Positions 1 to 8,530 of a stretch of DNA of 64,000 nt are shown here, piece by piece. A program made the translations under genes and the position numbers. The notes below the pieces were generated by a model. The model did not search any database. It was not told where the DNA came from and worked only from the letters and a program-made list of their open reading frames with translations. The stretch's first letter is position 1, and the number at the start of each line of letters is the position of its first letter. Origin of the DNA: Nesterenkonia lutea (GTDB lineage: Bacteria; Actinomycetota; Actinomycetes; Actinomycetales; Micrococcaceae); the NCBI RefSeq assembly GCF_014873955.1, contig NZ_JADBED010000001.1:868001-932000 (forward strand). Direction: 5' to 3'.

Positions 1-226
1 TGATCACGCGGTACCAGCGCAGCGAGCCCAGCCACATGCAGGCCAGCGGATCGGCGCCGAGGCCCTGGCGGGTCCAGTCCAGCAGCTCCAGGAGACCGTC
101 GGCGGTGCACAGCTGATGCAGCAGTTCCGCATGCTCAGCGGGCGCGTCGTCCCGAGACGACGCCGGGGAGGCTCCTGCGCGCAGCACCGGACGGAAGCGG
201 CTGATCAGTTTCTCGGCGGAGTCCAC
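1..226 (-). CDS. N-terminal part of an unidentified protein, cut by the window edge
   Basis: An open frame reads leftward from a GTG at 226 and leaves the window with no stop, giving 75 residues. It starts VDSAEKLISRF and ends ACMWLGSLRWYRV. It is divergent from sbcD with a 67-bp gap, and its codon use resembles the flanking genes. The segment ELLDWTRQGLGADPLACMW recalls a helix I associate with actinobacterial ADP-ribosylglycohydrolase-family proteins, but the diagnostic N-terminal glycine-rich motif is not in the visible part. The family is a guess. That the frame is coding is more likely than not. Confidence 0.45.
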   Translation of the reverse strand, partial: MDSAEKLISRFRPVLRAGASPASSRDDAPAEHAELLHQLCTADGLLELLDWTRQGLGADPLACMWLGSLRWYRVI

Positions 227-281
227 GCCCCCAGAATAGTCTGCCCCGGGGTGGTGCTCCGGCCATGTCCGTGCCAGCCGA

Positions 282-287
282 TAGCGT
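282..287 (+). promoter_or_regulatory. -10 box of a probably leaderless sbcD transcript
   Basis: TAGCGT fits the actinobacterial TANNNT -10 consensus and lies exactly 6 nt before the sbcD ATG, so transcription would start at or next to the A of the start codon. There is no Shine-Dalgarno sequence in the 6-nt gap (GGGGCC) and no convincing -35. Confidence 0.45.
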
Positions 288-293
288 GGGGCC

Positions 294-1499
294 ATGCGCT
301 GGCTACACACCTCCGACTGGCACCTGGGCCGAGGCTTCCACGGACACTCCCTGCGCGAGGAGCAGGAACAGATGCTCGAGACCATCAGCTCCGCCGTGAC
401 CGAGCATGCGGTGGACGTGGTGCTGATCGCCGGGGATGTCTACGACCGGGCGCTGCCACCGGAATGGGCGGTGGCGTCCCTGGAGGCCTGCCTGCAAAGG
501 CTGGTCGACGCCGGCACGCAGGTCATCATCACCCCGGGCAATCACGATTCCGCCGCCCGACTGGGCTTCGGGCGCGGGCTCATGCGCAGCTCCGGCGTGC
601 ACATCCGGAGTTCGCTCGAGGATGCCTGGACTCCGGTTCAGGTGTCCGAGTCCGACGGCGGCAGCACCCTGGTCTATGGGGTGCCGTATCTGGAGCCGCA
701 GCTGTTCGCGCCCGCACTGGGCCTGGACCGAGCCCACCACACCGGTGTCGCCGCCGAAGTCATCAGGCGCATCTGGGAGGATGTCCAGCGGCGCCGCAGC
801 CACAACGGATCCGCCGGCGAGGACTCCCCGGTGAAGGTGATCCTCATGGCGCACCTGTTCGCCGCGCAGGGAGCCGCCTCGGATTCAGAGCGGAACATCG
901 GTCTCGACGTCGCCGCGGGAGAGAGGCCCACGCATCATGAGGACACCATCGGTGGACTCACCGTGGTGCCGCTGGAGCTCTTCGAGGGCTTCGACTACGT
1001 CGCGCTGGGACATCTCCACGGTCGCCAGCGACTCTCCGAGACTGTGCGCTACAGCGGATCTCCGCTGCGGTACTCTTTCTCGGAGACGCAGCAGGCCAAG
1101 GGTGCCTGGCTCTGGGACTCCCGCTCTCCAGACCCTGCCCAGGCGCTGAACTGGGACATCGGGCGACCGTTGGCTCAGCTGGAAGGGACGCTGGCGGAGC
1201 TGCTCAGCCCCGAGAGCGTGGCTGCGCACCAGGACTCCTATGTCCAGGTGAAGCTCACCGACCCGATCCGGCCAGAACGCGCGTTCCACCGAGTGCAGGA
1301 GGCCTATCCGCATCTGGCCACCTTCACTCATGCGGGGCGACTCGACGTGCTGCGGCGGAGCTACTCCGCCAAAGTGGAGCAGGCGCGGACCGACACCGAG
1401 GTCATCGAGGGCTTCCTCGAGCATGTCCGCGGCGGTCGCGGGCCCAGTGCCGAGGAGCAGCACCTTATCGATCAGGGTCTGGAGGCGGTGCGTCCATGA
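294..1499 (+). CDS. sbcD: Exonuclease SbcD (Mre11-type nuclease subunit)
   Basis: 401 aa. This is the nuclease subunit of the SbcCD complex, which resects DNA ends and opens hairpins in the cytoplasm. The metallophosphoesterase motifs are in order: SDWHLG (D8, H10), AGDVYD (D48), PGNHDS (N83-H84-D85), and GHLHG near residue 240. The length is normal for the family. The stop overlaps the sbcC start by 4 bp (ATGA), so the two subunits are translationally coupled. The ATG lies 6 nt after a TAGCGT box with no ribosome-binding site, which suggests a leaderless mRNA. Confidence 0.95.
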   Translation: MRWLHTSDWHLGRGFHGHSLREEQEQMLETISSAVTEHAVDVVLIAGDVYDRALPPEWAVASLEACLQRLVDAGTQVIITPGNHDSAARLGFGRGLMRSSGVHIRSSLEDAWTPVQVSESDGGSTLVYGVPYLEPQLFAPALGLDRAHHTGVAAEVIRRIWEDVQRRRSHNGSAGEDSPVKVILMAHLFAAQGAASDSERNIGLDVAAGERPTHHEDTIGGLTVVPLELFEGFDYVALGHLHGRQRLSETVRYSGSPLRYSFSETQQAKGAWLWDSRSPDPAQALNWDIGRPLAQLEGTLAELLSPESVAAHQDSYVQVKLTDPIRPERAFHRVQEAYPHLATFTHAGRLDVLRRSYSAKVEQARTDTEVIEGFLEHVRGGRGPSAEEQHLIDQGLEAVRP

Positions 1500-4400
1500 A
1501 GCTGCACCAGCTGACCCTACATGCCTTCGGTCCGTTCGGCGGCACCGAGCAGATCGATTTCGACCGGCTCGGGGCCGATGGACTCTTCCTCCTGCGCGGA
1601 CGCACCGGAGCCGGAAAGACCTCCATCCTCGACGCGGTGACCTTCGCGCTCTACGGCGATGTGCCGGGCCAGCGTGAGAAGACGCGATTGAAGAGCAGCC
1701 ATGCCTCGCCCGAGAGTGAGCCATTCGTCGAGCTGGAGTTCACCCAGGCCGGCCGGCGCTGCCGGATCTGGCGGTCCCCGCATCATGGACGTCCGCAGAA
1801 GCGTGACCCCAGCAGGATCCGCGAGGTGGGCCAGCGGGTGGTCCTGCATACTCAGCATGCGGGGGAATGGCAGCCCTATACGTCGGGAATCCAGGCCGCC
1901 AATGATGAGATCACGCGCATGCTCGGTCTGGACCTGCACCAGTTCACCAAGGTGATCCTGCTGCCTCAGGGATCCTTCGCCGAGTTCCTCCACGCCAGCA
2001 GCAGGGACAAGCAGGAGCTGCTGGAACGTCTCTTCGACACCGAGCGGTTCACGCTGCTCGAACGGCACCTGCGCGAACTCGCACGGGACTCCGAGCAGCA
2101 GCTCCGGGAGACCAGCGCACGAATCCAGATGCATGCCGAGAGTCTCCGCCACGCCGCGCAGGCCATGCTCCCTGAAGTCGAGGAGACCATCGAGACCGAG
2201 GCGGAGGGACAGGTCGAAGCGGAGGGTCAGACTGAGGGGCTGGGACTGGTTGGGGCGCAGGGTCAGGCTGAGGCGCTGGCGCAGGTCGATGAGGCTGACC
2301 TGGTGGACCGCGTGGATGGGCTCGTCGGGGACCGCCGCCGCCAGCTGCAGGGCGTCGCTGAATCTGCGGCGGCCGCCGCCCGGCAGGCGCGCGAGCAGCG
2401 TGAAGAGCTCCTGCAGCGCGACGTCGCGCTGCGTCGTCATGCCGAACATGCTGAGCGGGCCTCAGCACACCAGGCCCAGTCGGCGGAGGTCGCGGCCAAG
2501 CGCGACGCCCTGCGCCGGCATGAGTCGGCGGAGCTGGTGGGGGAATGGTTTGCGGCGGCGCAGAAGGCGGCGGACCAGCATGTCCAGGCAGCAGAGGCAG
2601 CAGCCACGGAAGCTCGACGTGCAGCAGCCGAACTGGGTCGGTTCGCGGCGCTGCAGCCGGAGGAGATCACCGCGCGCGACCTCGTCGATGCTCACGGGGC
2701 GCCGAGTCTGGAGCAGGTGCAGGCGGCCGCAGAAGAGCTGATCAGCCTGCGCGCCCGGCTCACCGGTGCCGAGGCTGCAGAGCACGAGCGCCGCCATCGG
2801 CTGCTGCTCGAGCAGTGCGTCCAGGCTGAGCGTGCCGCCGAACAGGCCCAGGTGGAGGCTGATCGCTGCGCCGAAGAGCTTGAACGTCTCAGCAGGGCCT
2901 GTGAAGATGCCAGGGCGCGGCTTGTCGATCCTGAGTCCCTGGAGGCCGCCCGCGACGAGGCGAGGACCGCCGCTGAGGCGCTTCTCGCGCGCATCGAGGT
3001 CCAGCGCAGCAGGGACCGGCTTCAGGCACAGTCTGACCGCTGGAGCGCGATGGTCGCCGAACGTGAGAACACCTGCGAGCAGCTGCAGGAGCGGCATCGG
3101 CAGCGGCTGCAGAGCTATCTGCAGAACGTGGCCGCGCAGCTCGCCGGGGAGCTGGAGGAGGGACAGCCCTGTCTCGTGTGTGGCTCGGCCGAACATCCTC
3201 TCCCCGCGGCGGACGCGGGGGTCGTGGTCACTCGGGACGAGGTCGAGGCCATCAAAGAGGAGGTTCAGACCGCCAGAGATGCACTCAGCGAGGCGCGGGT
3301 CGAGCACCGAAGCGTCCTGGAACAGCGGGACGAGATCATGGCGGGACTGGGTGAGCACGCCGAGGCCCTCGTGGCGCAGACCGAGGCCGATCTCGAGCGG
3401 GCCCGGGGCGAGCTCCAGCATGTCGAGGAGCAGCGCGCCGGTCAGCGAGACCTTCGCGAACAGCTGGCGCAGGACACCGAGCGCGAGCAGCGGCTCGTAC
3501 AACAGCACACGCAGGCGGTGCACAGCGCCGAGCGTCGCCGCGAAGCGGCTGGCCAGCAGGCTGCCGAGATGGCTGAGCTGGAGGCGGCCCTGGACGCGCT
3601 GCGCGGCAGCTATGAGTCGCTTCCGCGCCGTCTCGAAGAGCTTCATCGAGTGCAGACGAGCCTGAGGAGCGCCCGGCGCCAGATCGAGGATGCACAGCTT
3701 CAGCATTCCCATCTGGAACGTGCCCGGCGCACCGCCGAGGATCAGCTGCGCGCCTCGACCTTCAGCGATGCGCAGGACATGACCTCGGCCCGGCTGACGC
3801 TGGAGACGGCCCAGGAGCACAGCGTGGCCGTGGACGCGTGGGAGGAGCTGCGTCGGCAGCTTGACTACGAGGGCGCACAGGAGATCATCCAGGCTGGCGA
3901 GGCGCGTCACCGCGCCGGTGAGCTGCGGCCTCGTGCGGAGGAGCTCACCGCGGCGGAGGCATCAGCGCAGACCACCTCGGCGCGGGCCCAGGACGCCGAC
4001 ACGGCGCTGGTGCGCTTCGGCGCCCAGCACGAGGCGGTGCGGGATCACACCGCCAAGCTGGAACAGGCTCGGCACCACCGTGACACGGCGCTGGCCGAGC
4101 AGCGACGGCGCGCCGAGCTGGCCGCGACCATCAATGGGACGGGTTCGGAGAATACGCTGAAGATGACCCTCACGACCTATGTGCTGGCGGCGCGGCTGGA
4201 GCGAGTGGCGGAGGCCGCCACTCGTCACCTGGCGACCATGTCGGAACAGCGCTACCGGCTGCTGCACAGTGACGACGCCACCGGACGAGGACTCCAGGGC
4301 CTGGATCTGAAGGTCCATGATGAACACAGCGACGTGGAGCGCTCCACCTCATCCCTCTCCGGAGGGGAGACCTTCATGGCTTCCCTGGCCATGGCGCTGG

Positions 4401-4648
4401 GTCTCGCCGAGGTGGTCCAGTCGGAATCAGGCGGCATCGGCATGGAGTCCCTCTTCATCGATGAAGGATTCGGTTCGCTGGACGAGGACAGCCTGGAACA
4501 TGTGATGAGTGCACTTCACCGGCTGCAGGGCGAAGGCCGACGGGTCGGCCTGGTCAGTCATGTCAGCGAGATGCACCGCGCCATCCCCACCCAGCTGCGA
4601 GTTCTGCGTCACCGCAACGGCTCGACCACCGAGATGGTGACCCCATGA
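1496..4648 (+). CDS. sbcC: Exonuclease subunit SbcC (Rad50-type ATPase)
   Basis: 1050 aa. SbcC is the ATPase and coiled-coil partner of SbcD in DNA end processing. Walker A is GRTGAGKT (residues 35-42). Two long Glu/Ala/Gln-rich coiled coils flank the zinc hook CLVC (C559, C562). The ABC signature LSGGE is at 954-958 and Walker B FIDEG is near 989. The first coiled coil carries a low-complexity run around residues 230-265 built from EGQ/AQGQ-like repeats. The gene overlaps sbcD by 4 bp and the next gene by 4 bp. Confidence 0.95.
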   Translation: MKLHQLTLHAFGPFGGTEQIDFDRLGADGLFLLRGRTGAGKTSILDAVTFALYGDVPGQREKTRLKSSHASPESEPFVELEFTQAGRRCRIWRSPHHGRPQKRDPSRIREVGQRVVLHTQHAGEWQPYTSGIQAANDEITRMLGLDLHQFTKVILLPQGSFAEFLHASSRDKQELLERLFDTERFTLLERHLRELARDSEQQLRETSARIQMHAESLRHAAQAMLPEVEETIETEAEGQVEAEGQTEGLGLVGAQGQAEALAQVDEADLVDRVDGLVGDRRRQLQGVAESAAAAARQAREQREELLQRDVALRRHAEHAERASAHQAQSAEVAAKRDALRRHESAELVGEWFAAAQKAADQHVQAAEAAATEARRAAAELGRFAALQPEEITARDLVDAHGAPSLEQVQAAAEELISLRARLTGAEAAEHERRHRLLLEQCVQAERAAEQAQVEADRCAEELERLSRACEDARARLVDPESLEAARDEARTAAEALLARIEVQRSRDRLQAQSDRWSAMVAERENTCEQLQERHRQRLQSYLQNVAAQLAGELEEGQPCLVCGSAEHPLPAADAGVVVTRDEVEAIKEEVQTARDALSEARVEHRSVLEQRDEIMAGLGEHAEALVAQTEADLERARGELQHVEEQRAGQRDLREQLAQDTEREQRLVQQHTQAVHSAERRREAAGQQAAEMAELEAALDALRGSYESLPRRLEELHRVQTSLRSARRQIEDAQLQHSHLERARRTAEDQLRASTFSDAQDMTSARLTLETAQEHSVAVDAWEELRRQLDYEGAQEIIQAGEARHRAGELRPRAEELTAAEASAQTTSARAQDADTALVRFGAQHEAVRDHTAKLEQARHHRDTALAEQRRRAELAATINGTGSENTLKMTLTTYVLAARLERVAEAATRHLATMSEQRYRLLHSDDATGRGLQGLDLKVHDEHSDVERSTSSLSGGETFMASLAMALGLAEVVQSESGGIGMESLFIDEGFGSLDEDSLEHVMSALHRLQGEGRRVGLVSHVSEMHRAIPTQLRVLRHRNGSTTEMVTP

Positions 4649-6018
4649 ACCGTCTGGATGCCTATGGGCTGGGGGTGTCGGTGGCCGCGCGGCTGCCCGG
4701 CCCGCTGCTGCCTGTGGGCGTGCTGGCCGCCGCCGCGGCCAGCACCGGGTCCATGTTCACCACGGCGACCCTCGTGGCGGCCGCACTGGTGGGGATGTCC
4801 ATCTCAGCGCCGGCGGCCGCCGCCCTGGCGGAGCGCGTCGGTCCGCGCAATGTGCAGCTGGTCAGCGCCATCGTCCACGTGCTGATGCTGGTGCTGATGG
4901 TGACCAGCATCGAGCGCCTTACGCGTCAGGACACCATCACCTCCAATGCCGTCATCTATGTGCTGCTGCTCCTCTTCACGGTCCTCGCGGGCCTGAGCAC
5001 ACCGGCCACCGCCACCTTCAGCCGTGCCCGCCGGTGGACCCGCGAGCCCGGTCCGGCGACACCGAGCCGGTCGGTGCGCTCGGGTCTCCGAGCAGAGGCT
5101 GCACTGGATGACGGGGTGCTGGTCGCGGCGCCCCTGCTGGTCGCTGCACTGAGCTTCGGCTTCGGCCCCACAGCAGGCCTGTTGTGCTCCGCCGTGCTGA
5201 CCGCTGTCGCGGTGCCGCTCTACGCTGTGGCTCATGCCGATCCCACGCCTGCCCCGGCAGAGGCCACCCGATCGGCGCTGGGGGGAGTCGAACACGCCCA
5301 GCAGGTGCTGCTCGAACACCGCGGCCTGGCCCCGGATCGACCTCCCGGAGAGGCAGCGTTCCCCGACGCGTTCGAGCTGCCGGCAGCTGAAGGTGCTGCC
5401 TCCACGGGCGGGGTGCGGGGGATGGCTGCGGGCATCCTCCTGGCTGCGGGCCTGGGCGCCGTGCTCGGTGGACTGTGGATCACGGTGCTGGACTCCGCCC
5501 AGGCGCTGGCCCGGCCCAGTCTGTTCACGCTCACCTTTGGGCTGATCGCGGCAGCCGCGGTGCTCGCAGCCCGGGCACGCTCGCAGGCGTTCCCCAGTCC
5601 GCTGCTGCTGCGCCGACGGCGGCTGCATGCCGCTGCGCTGCTGACGCTGAGCGTGATGCTGCTGGCGACGGTGGCGCTGCCGTCGGGTCTGACGGGATTT
5701 CTGCTGCTGAGCACGCACTCGGTGCTCACCGCTGCCGTGCTGGGCCGTCTGAGCATCGGCCTCTACGCGGGCATGGCCGTCGCGGTCTCGGCTGATCGCC
5801 TGCCGATCGCCCTCTCCGCGGCCTCTGGCGGGGTTCTGCTGGGGCTGGCGCTGGGAGTGACCCTGGCCGGGATCGCCGCTGAGGAGCTCGGCCTCGGCTT
5901 CTCCGCACTCGTGTGCGTCGCGGGAGGCCTGCTCGCCGCCGTCGTGGTCCTGGGCGGTCAGCTCTGGGGGAGTCCGCGGGCCTCGGGCGCTCGCCCGGCG
6001 CGCACGCCGTTCGGCTGA
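4645..6018 (+). CDS. MFS-like multipass membrane transporter
   Basis: 457 aa, strongly hydrophobic, with about 10-12 predicted membrane segments and a polar, Pro/Ala-rich central loop near residues 190-250 that splits the segments into two halves, as in major facilitator proteins. The substrate cannot be read from the sequence. It is the last gene of the sbcD-sbcC operon, starting inside the sbcC stop (ATGA). This arrangement suggests co-transcription but not necessarily shared function. It could be a drug exporter or a non-transporting MFS homologue. Confidence 0.7.
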   Translation: MNRLDAYGLGVSVAARLPGPLLPVGVLAAAAASTGSMFTTATLVAAALVGMSISAPAAAALAERVGPRNVQLVSAIVHVLMLVLMVTSIERLTRQDTITSNAVIYVLLLLFTVLAGLSTPATATFSRARRWTREPGPATPSRSVRSGLRAEAALDDGVLVAAPLLVAALSFGFGPTAGLLCSAVLTAVAVPLYAVAHADPTPAPAEATRSALGGVEHAQQVLLEHRGLAPDRPPGEAAFPDAFELPAAEGAASTGGVRGMAAGILLAAGLGAVLGGLWITVLDSAQALARPSLFTLTFGLIAAAAVLAARARSQAFPSPLLLRRRRLHAAALLTLSVMLLATVALPSGLTGFLLLSTHSVLTAAVLGRLSIGLYAGMAVAVSADRLPIALSAASGGVLLGLALGVTLAGIAAEELGLGFSALVCVAGGLLAAVVVLGGQLWGSPRASGARPARTPFG

Positions 6019-6025
6019 GGCCGAA
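6010..6025. terminator. Short hairpin between convergent genes
   Basis: TTCGGC (6010-6015), loop TGAG, GCCGAA (6020-6025): a perfect 6-bp stem overlapping the stop codon of the MFS gene, placed between it and the convergent hydrolase gene. No T-run follows on either strand, so it is only a weak terminator candidate. Confidence 0.3.
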
Positions 6026-6079
6026 CCAGAATCCGGGTCCGGAGCAGAGCCGGAGCCTGACGAGGCGCGGGTGCCCCGT

Positions 6080-6868
6080 TCAGGCCGTCTGCAGGAAGTC
6101 GACCACAGCTGTCTTGTAGTCACGCGAGGTCACTGCATTGATGTGATCGCGATCCGGGATCTCCACGTAGGTTCCGAGCGCCCCCTGCTCCGTGATGAGC
6201 GGCACCAGGGTCTCCGCGTCCACGGCGATCTCATCGCGGGACCCGGCCACCACGAGGGTGGGAGCCTGGGGCACGGCCGCCGCAGGATCATAGGGATCCA
6301 CGGAGAGGCTCAGCAGCAGCTCGACCACATGGGGGACGTTCGCCCCGGGCAGCGCTCCGGCCAGAGTGACCACGTTGCGCGTCAGCTCGTCGACGGGCCG
6401 GACACCCTCCTGGACCCAGAGTCGGGCCTGCTTGGGCTCCAGCGCACCCAGACGGTCATCGGTGGGTGCTCCGCCCATGACCAGGTGCGTGACCATCTCC
6501 GGGTGCGCCGCGCTGAACTCCCAGGCCAGTCGTGAGCCGAGGGAATAGCCGTGGACGGCCACGGCCTGGTGTCCCTGCTCCTGCAGATGAGCGTTGAGAT
6601 CACGGAGGATGTCTCGGACACGGACGCTCACCGGGTTCATGTCCTGGGAGGCCCCATGACCGGGAAGATCGACCGCGATGATGCTGCGACCGGTCGCAGC
6701 CAGCGGGTCGAGCCAGCCGGTCTTGACCCAGTTGTAGAGCGTGCTGCTCGCAAAGCCGTGGATGAGCAGGACCGGAGGACCCGCCGGGTCAGGGTGTGAC
6801 CAGGTGTGCAGGGTCAGCCCGGCCGGTGTGCGCACAGACTCGGGGGCTGGGAACTCCAGGCGGGCCAT
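6080..6868 (-). CDS. Alpha/beta-fold hydrolase
   Basis: 262 aa. It has the oxyanion-hole motif IHGFASS (near residue 36), nucleophile elbow GYSLGS with Ser109, an acid residue likely at ASRDEIAVD, and a C-terminal catalytic His242 (DRDH). The whole protein fits a compact esterase/epoxide-hydrolase-like fold, but the substrate is unknown. It starts 3 bp after the stop of mqo on the same strand, so the two genes are probably co-transcribed. No signal peptide is visible, so it is cytoplasmic. Confidence 0.85.
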   Translation of the reverse strand: MARLEFPAPESVRTPAGLTLHTWSHPDPAGPPVLLIHGFASSTLYNWVKTGWLDPLAATGRSIIAVDLPGHGASQDMNPVSVRVRDILRDLNAHLQEQGHQAVAVHGYSLGSRLAWEFSAAHPEMVTHLVMGGAPTDDRLGALEPKQARLWVQEGVRPVDELTRNVVTLAGALPGANVPHVVELLLSLSVDPYDPAAAVPQAPTLVVAGSRDEIAVDAETLVPLITEQGALGTYVEIPDRDHINAVTSRDYKTAVVDFLQTA

Positions 6869-6871
6869 GGG

Positions 6872-8383
6872 TCAGGGCTCGAGCTGGAGGGTCTTGGAGG
6901 TCTCGGCGGTGACCTCGGACAGCAGCCTCGGGTTGTCGTTGAGCGACTGGCCGAAGGAGGGCACCATCTGCTCCAGCTTGGGACGCCATCGGTCCATCTG
7001 GGCGCCGAAGCAGCGTTCCATCAGCGTGAACATGATCGAGGGCGCTGTGGAAGCGCCCGGGGAGGCGCCCAGCAGGCCGGCGATCGAACCGTCCCCTGCG
7101 GAGATCAGCTCGGTGCCGAACTGCAGGACGCCCTTGCCCTTCTCATTCTTCTTCATCACCTGCACGCGCTGGCCGGCCGTGATCATCTCCCAGGCGTCGG
7201 AGCCGGCATCCGGGAAGAAGTGGTGCAGCTCCTCGAACTTGGCGCTGGAGGACTTGGTGACCTCCTTGATCAGGTAGGTCACGAGATCCGTGTTGTCCTT
7301 GCCGACCTGCAGCATCGGAATCAGGTTGTGCGGACGGACCGAGAGCGGCAGATCCATGAAGGACCCGCTCTTGAGGAAATTTGTGGAGAAGCCCGCGTAG
7401 GGGCCGAACATCAGGGTGCGTCGTCCCTCCACGAACCGCGTGTCCAGGTGAGGCACCGACATCGGCGGGGCGCCCACTGAGGCCAATCCGTAGACCTTGG
7501 CGTGGTGGCGCTCGGCCACGGCGGGGTCGGTGCTGCGCAGGAACTTCCCGGATACCGGGAAGCCTCCGAAGCCCTTGATCTCGTCGATGCCGGCTCCCTG
7601 CAGCAGGCCCAGGGCACCGCCGCCGGCGCCGACGAACACGAAGCGTGCGCTGGCGGTGCTGCGGTCTCCGGTGGCCTTGTCCTTGACCTTGATGTCCCAG
7701 CGGCCGTCGGAGCCCCGTCTGACCGACTGCACCTCGTGGCCGTAGTTCACCTCCACGCCGCTGGCATCGAGGTGCGTGGCCAGCTGTCGGGTCAGCGAGC
7801 CATAGTCCACGTCGGTGCCGGTGTCGAACTTCGAGGCGGCGATGCGCTGGGAGGGATCGCGACCCTCGATCAGCAGCGGGGCCCATTCCGCGATCTCCGC
7901 GTGGTCTTCAGTGTGCACGATGTCGGAGAAGAGCGGCTGGGCCTTCATCGCCTCATAGCGCTCCTGCAGGTACTGGGCGTTCTTGTCCCCCCAGACGAAG
8001 CTGATGTGCGGCAGACCGTTGATGAACGTGCGAGGGGAACCGAGAGTGCCCTGCTTGACCCAGTGGGAGTACAGCTGTTTGGACACGGTGAACTGCTCAT
8101 TGATCCCCTGGGCCTTGGCCGTGGAGACCTTGCCGTCGGCGCCGCGCGGGGTGTAGTTCAGCTCGCACAGGGCTGCGTGACCCGTACCGGCGTTGTTCCA
8201 GGGATCGGAGGACTCCTGGCCCGCCTGGTCAAGCGACTCGAACATGGCGATGGACCAGTCCGGCTCCAGCTCCTTGAGCAGCGAGCCCAGAGTGGTGGAC
8301 ATGATTCCGGCGCCGATGAGCACGACGTCGAACTTCTGCCCTGCGCTGGACGGCTGAGCGCCTGTCGACGATGACTTGGCCAC
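6872..8383 (-). CDS. mqo: Malate:quinone oxidoreductase
   Basis: 503 aa, normal length. Membrane-associated FAD enzyme that oxidises malate to oxaloacetate and passes electrons to the quinone pool (TCA cycle and respiratory chain). The N-terminal dinucleotide-binding motif is VVLIGAGIMS (residues 20-29), followed by the family block SSDPWNNAGTGHAALCELNY. The GTG start at 8383 follows AAGGAG at a good distance. A TAGAGT -10 candidate lies upstream. The hydrolase gene follows 3 bp downstream. Confidence 0.95.
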   Translation of the reverse strand: MAKSSSTGAQPSSAGQKFDVVLIGAGIMSTTLGSLLKELEPDWSIAMFESLDQAGQESSDPWNNAGTGHAALCELNYTPRGADGKVSTAKAQGINEQFTVSKQLYSHWVKQGTLGSPRTFINGLPHISFVWGDKNAQYLQERYEAMKAQPLFSDIVHTEDHAEIAEWAPLLIEGRDPSQRIAASKFDTGTDVDYGSLTRQLATHLDASGVEVNYGHEVQSVRRGSDGRWDIKVKDKATGDRSTASARFVFVGAGGGALGLLQGAGIDEIKGFGGFPVSGKFLRSTDPAVAERHHAKVYGLASVGAPPMSVPHLDTRFVEGRRTLMFGPYAGFSTNFLKSGSFMDLPLSVRPHNLIPMLQVGKDNTDLVTYLIKEVTKSSSAKFEELHHFFPDAGSDAWEMITAGQRVQVMKKNEKGKGVLQFGTELISAGDGSIAGLLGASPGASTAPSIMFTLMERCFGAQMDRWRPKLEQMVPSFGQSLNDNPRLLSEVTAETSKTLQLEP

Positions 8384-8530
8384 AGAATTCTCCTTGAGTG
8401 TTCCCCCTGATGAGACCCGGGGGTGGTGCGGGGTATCCGAGCGCCGACTCTACCCGCGCTCAGCCGAGCGGATGAAATTGTTTACGCCGGAGCCCGCTGC
8501 GCGGGTGTTCCCAGCACGCGGGCGCTCGGC

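Noticed and set aside
116..940. Long plus-strand frame overlapping sbcD
   Set aside because: Arg/Ala-rich out-of-frame translation of sbcD; the sbcD frame has all nuclease motifs.
2462..3910. Long antisense frame inside sbcC
   Set aside because: A shadow of the GC-rich coiled-coil coding sequence; no ribosome-binding site or domain.
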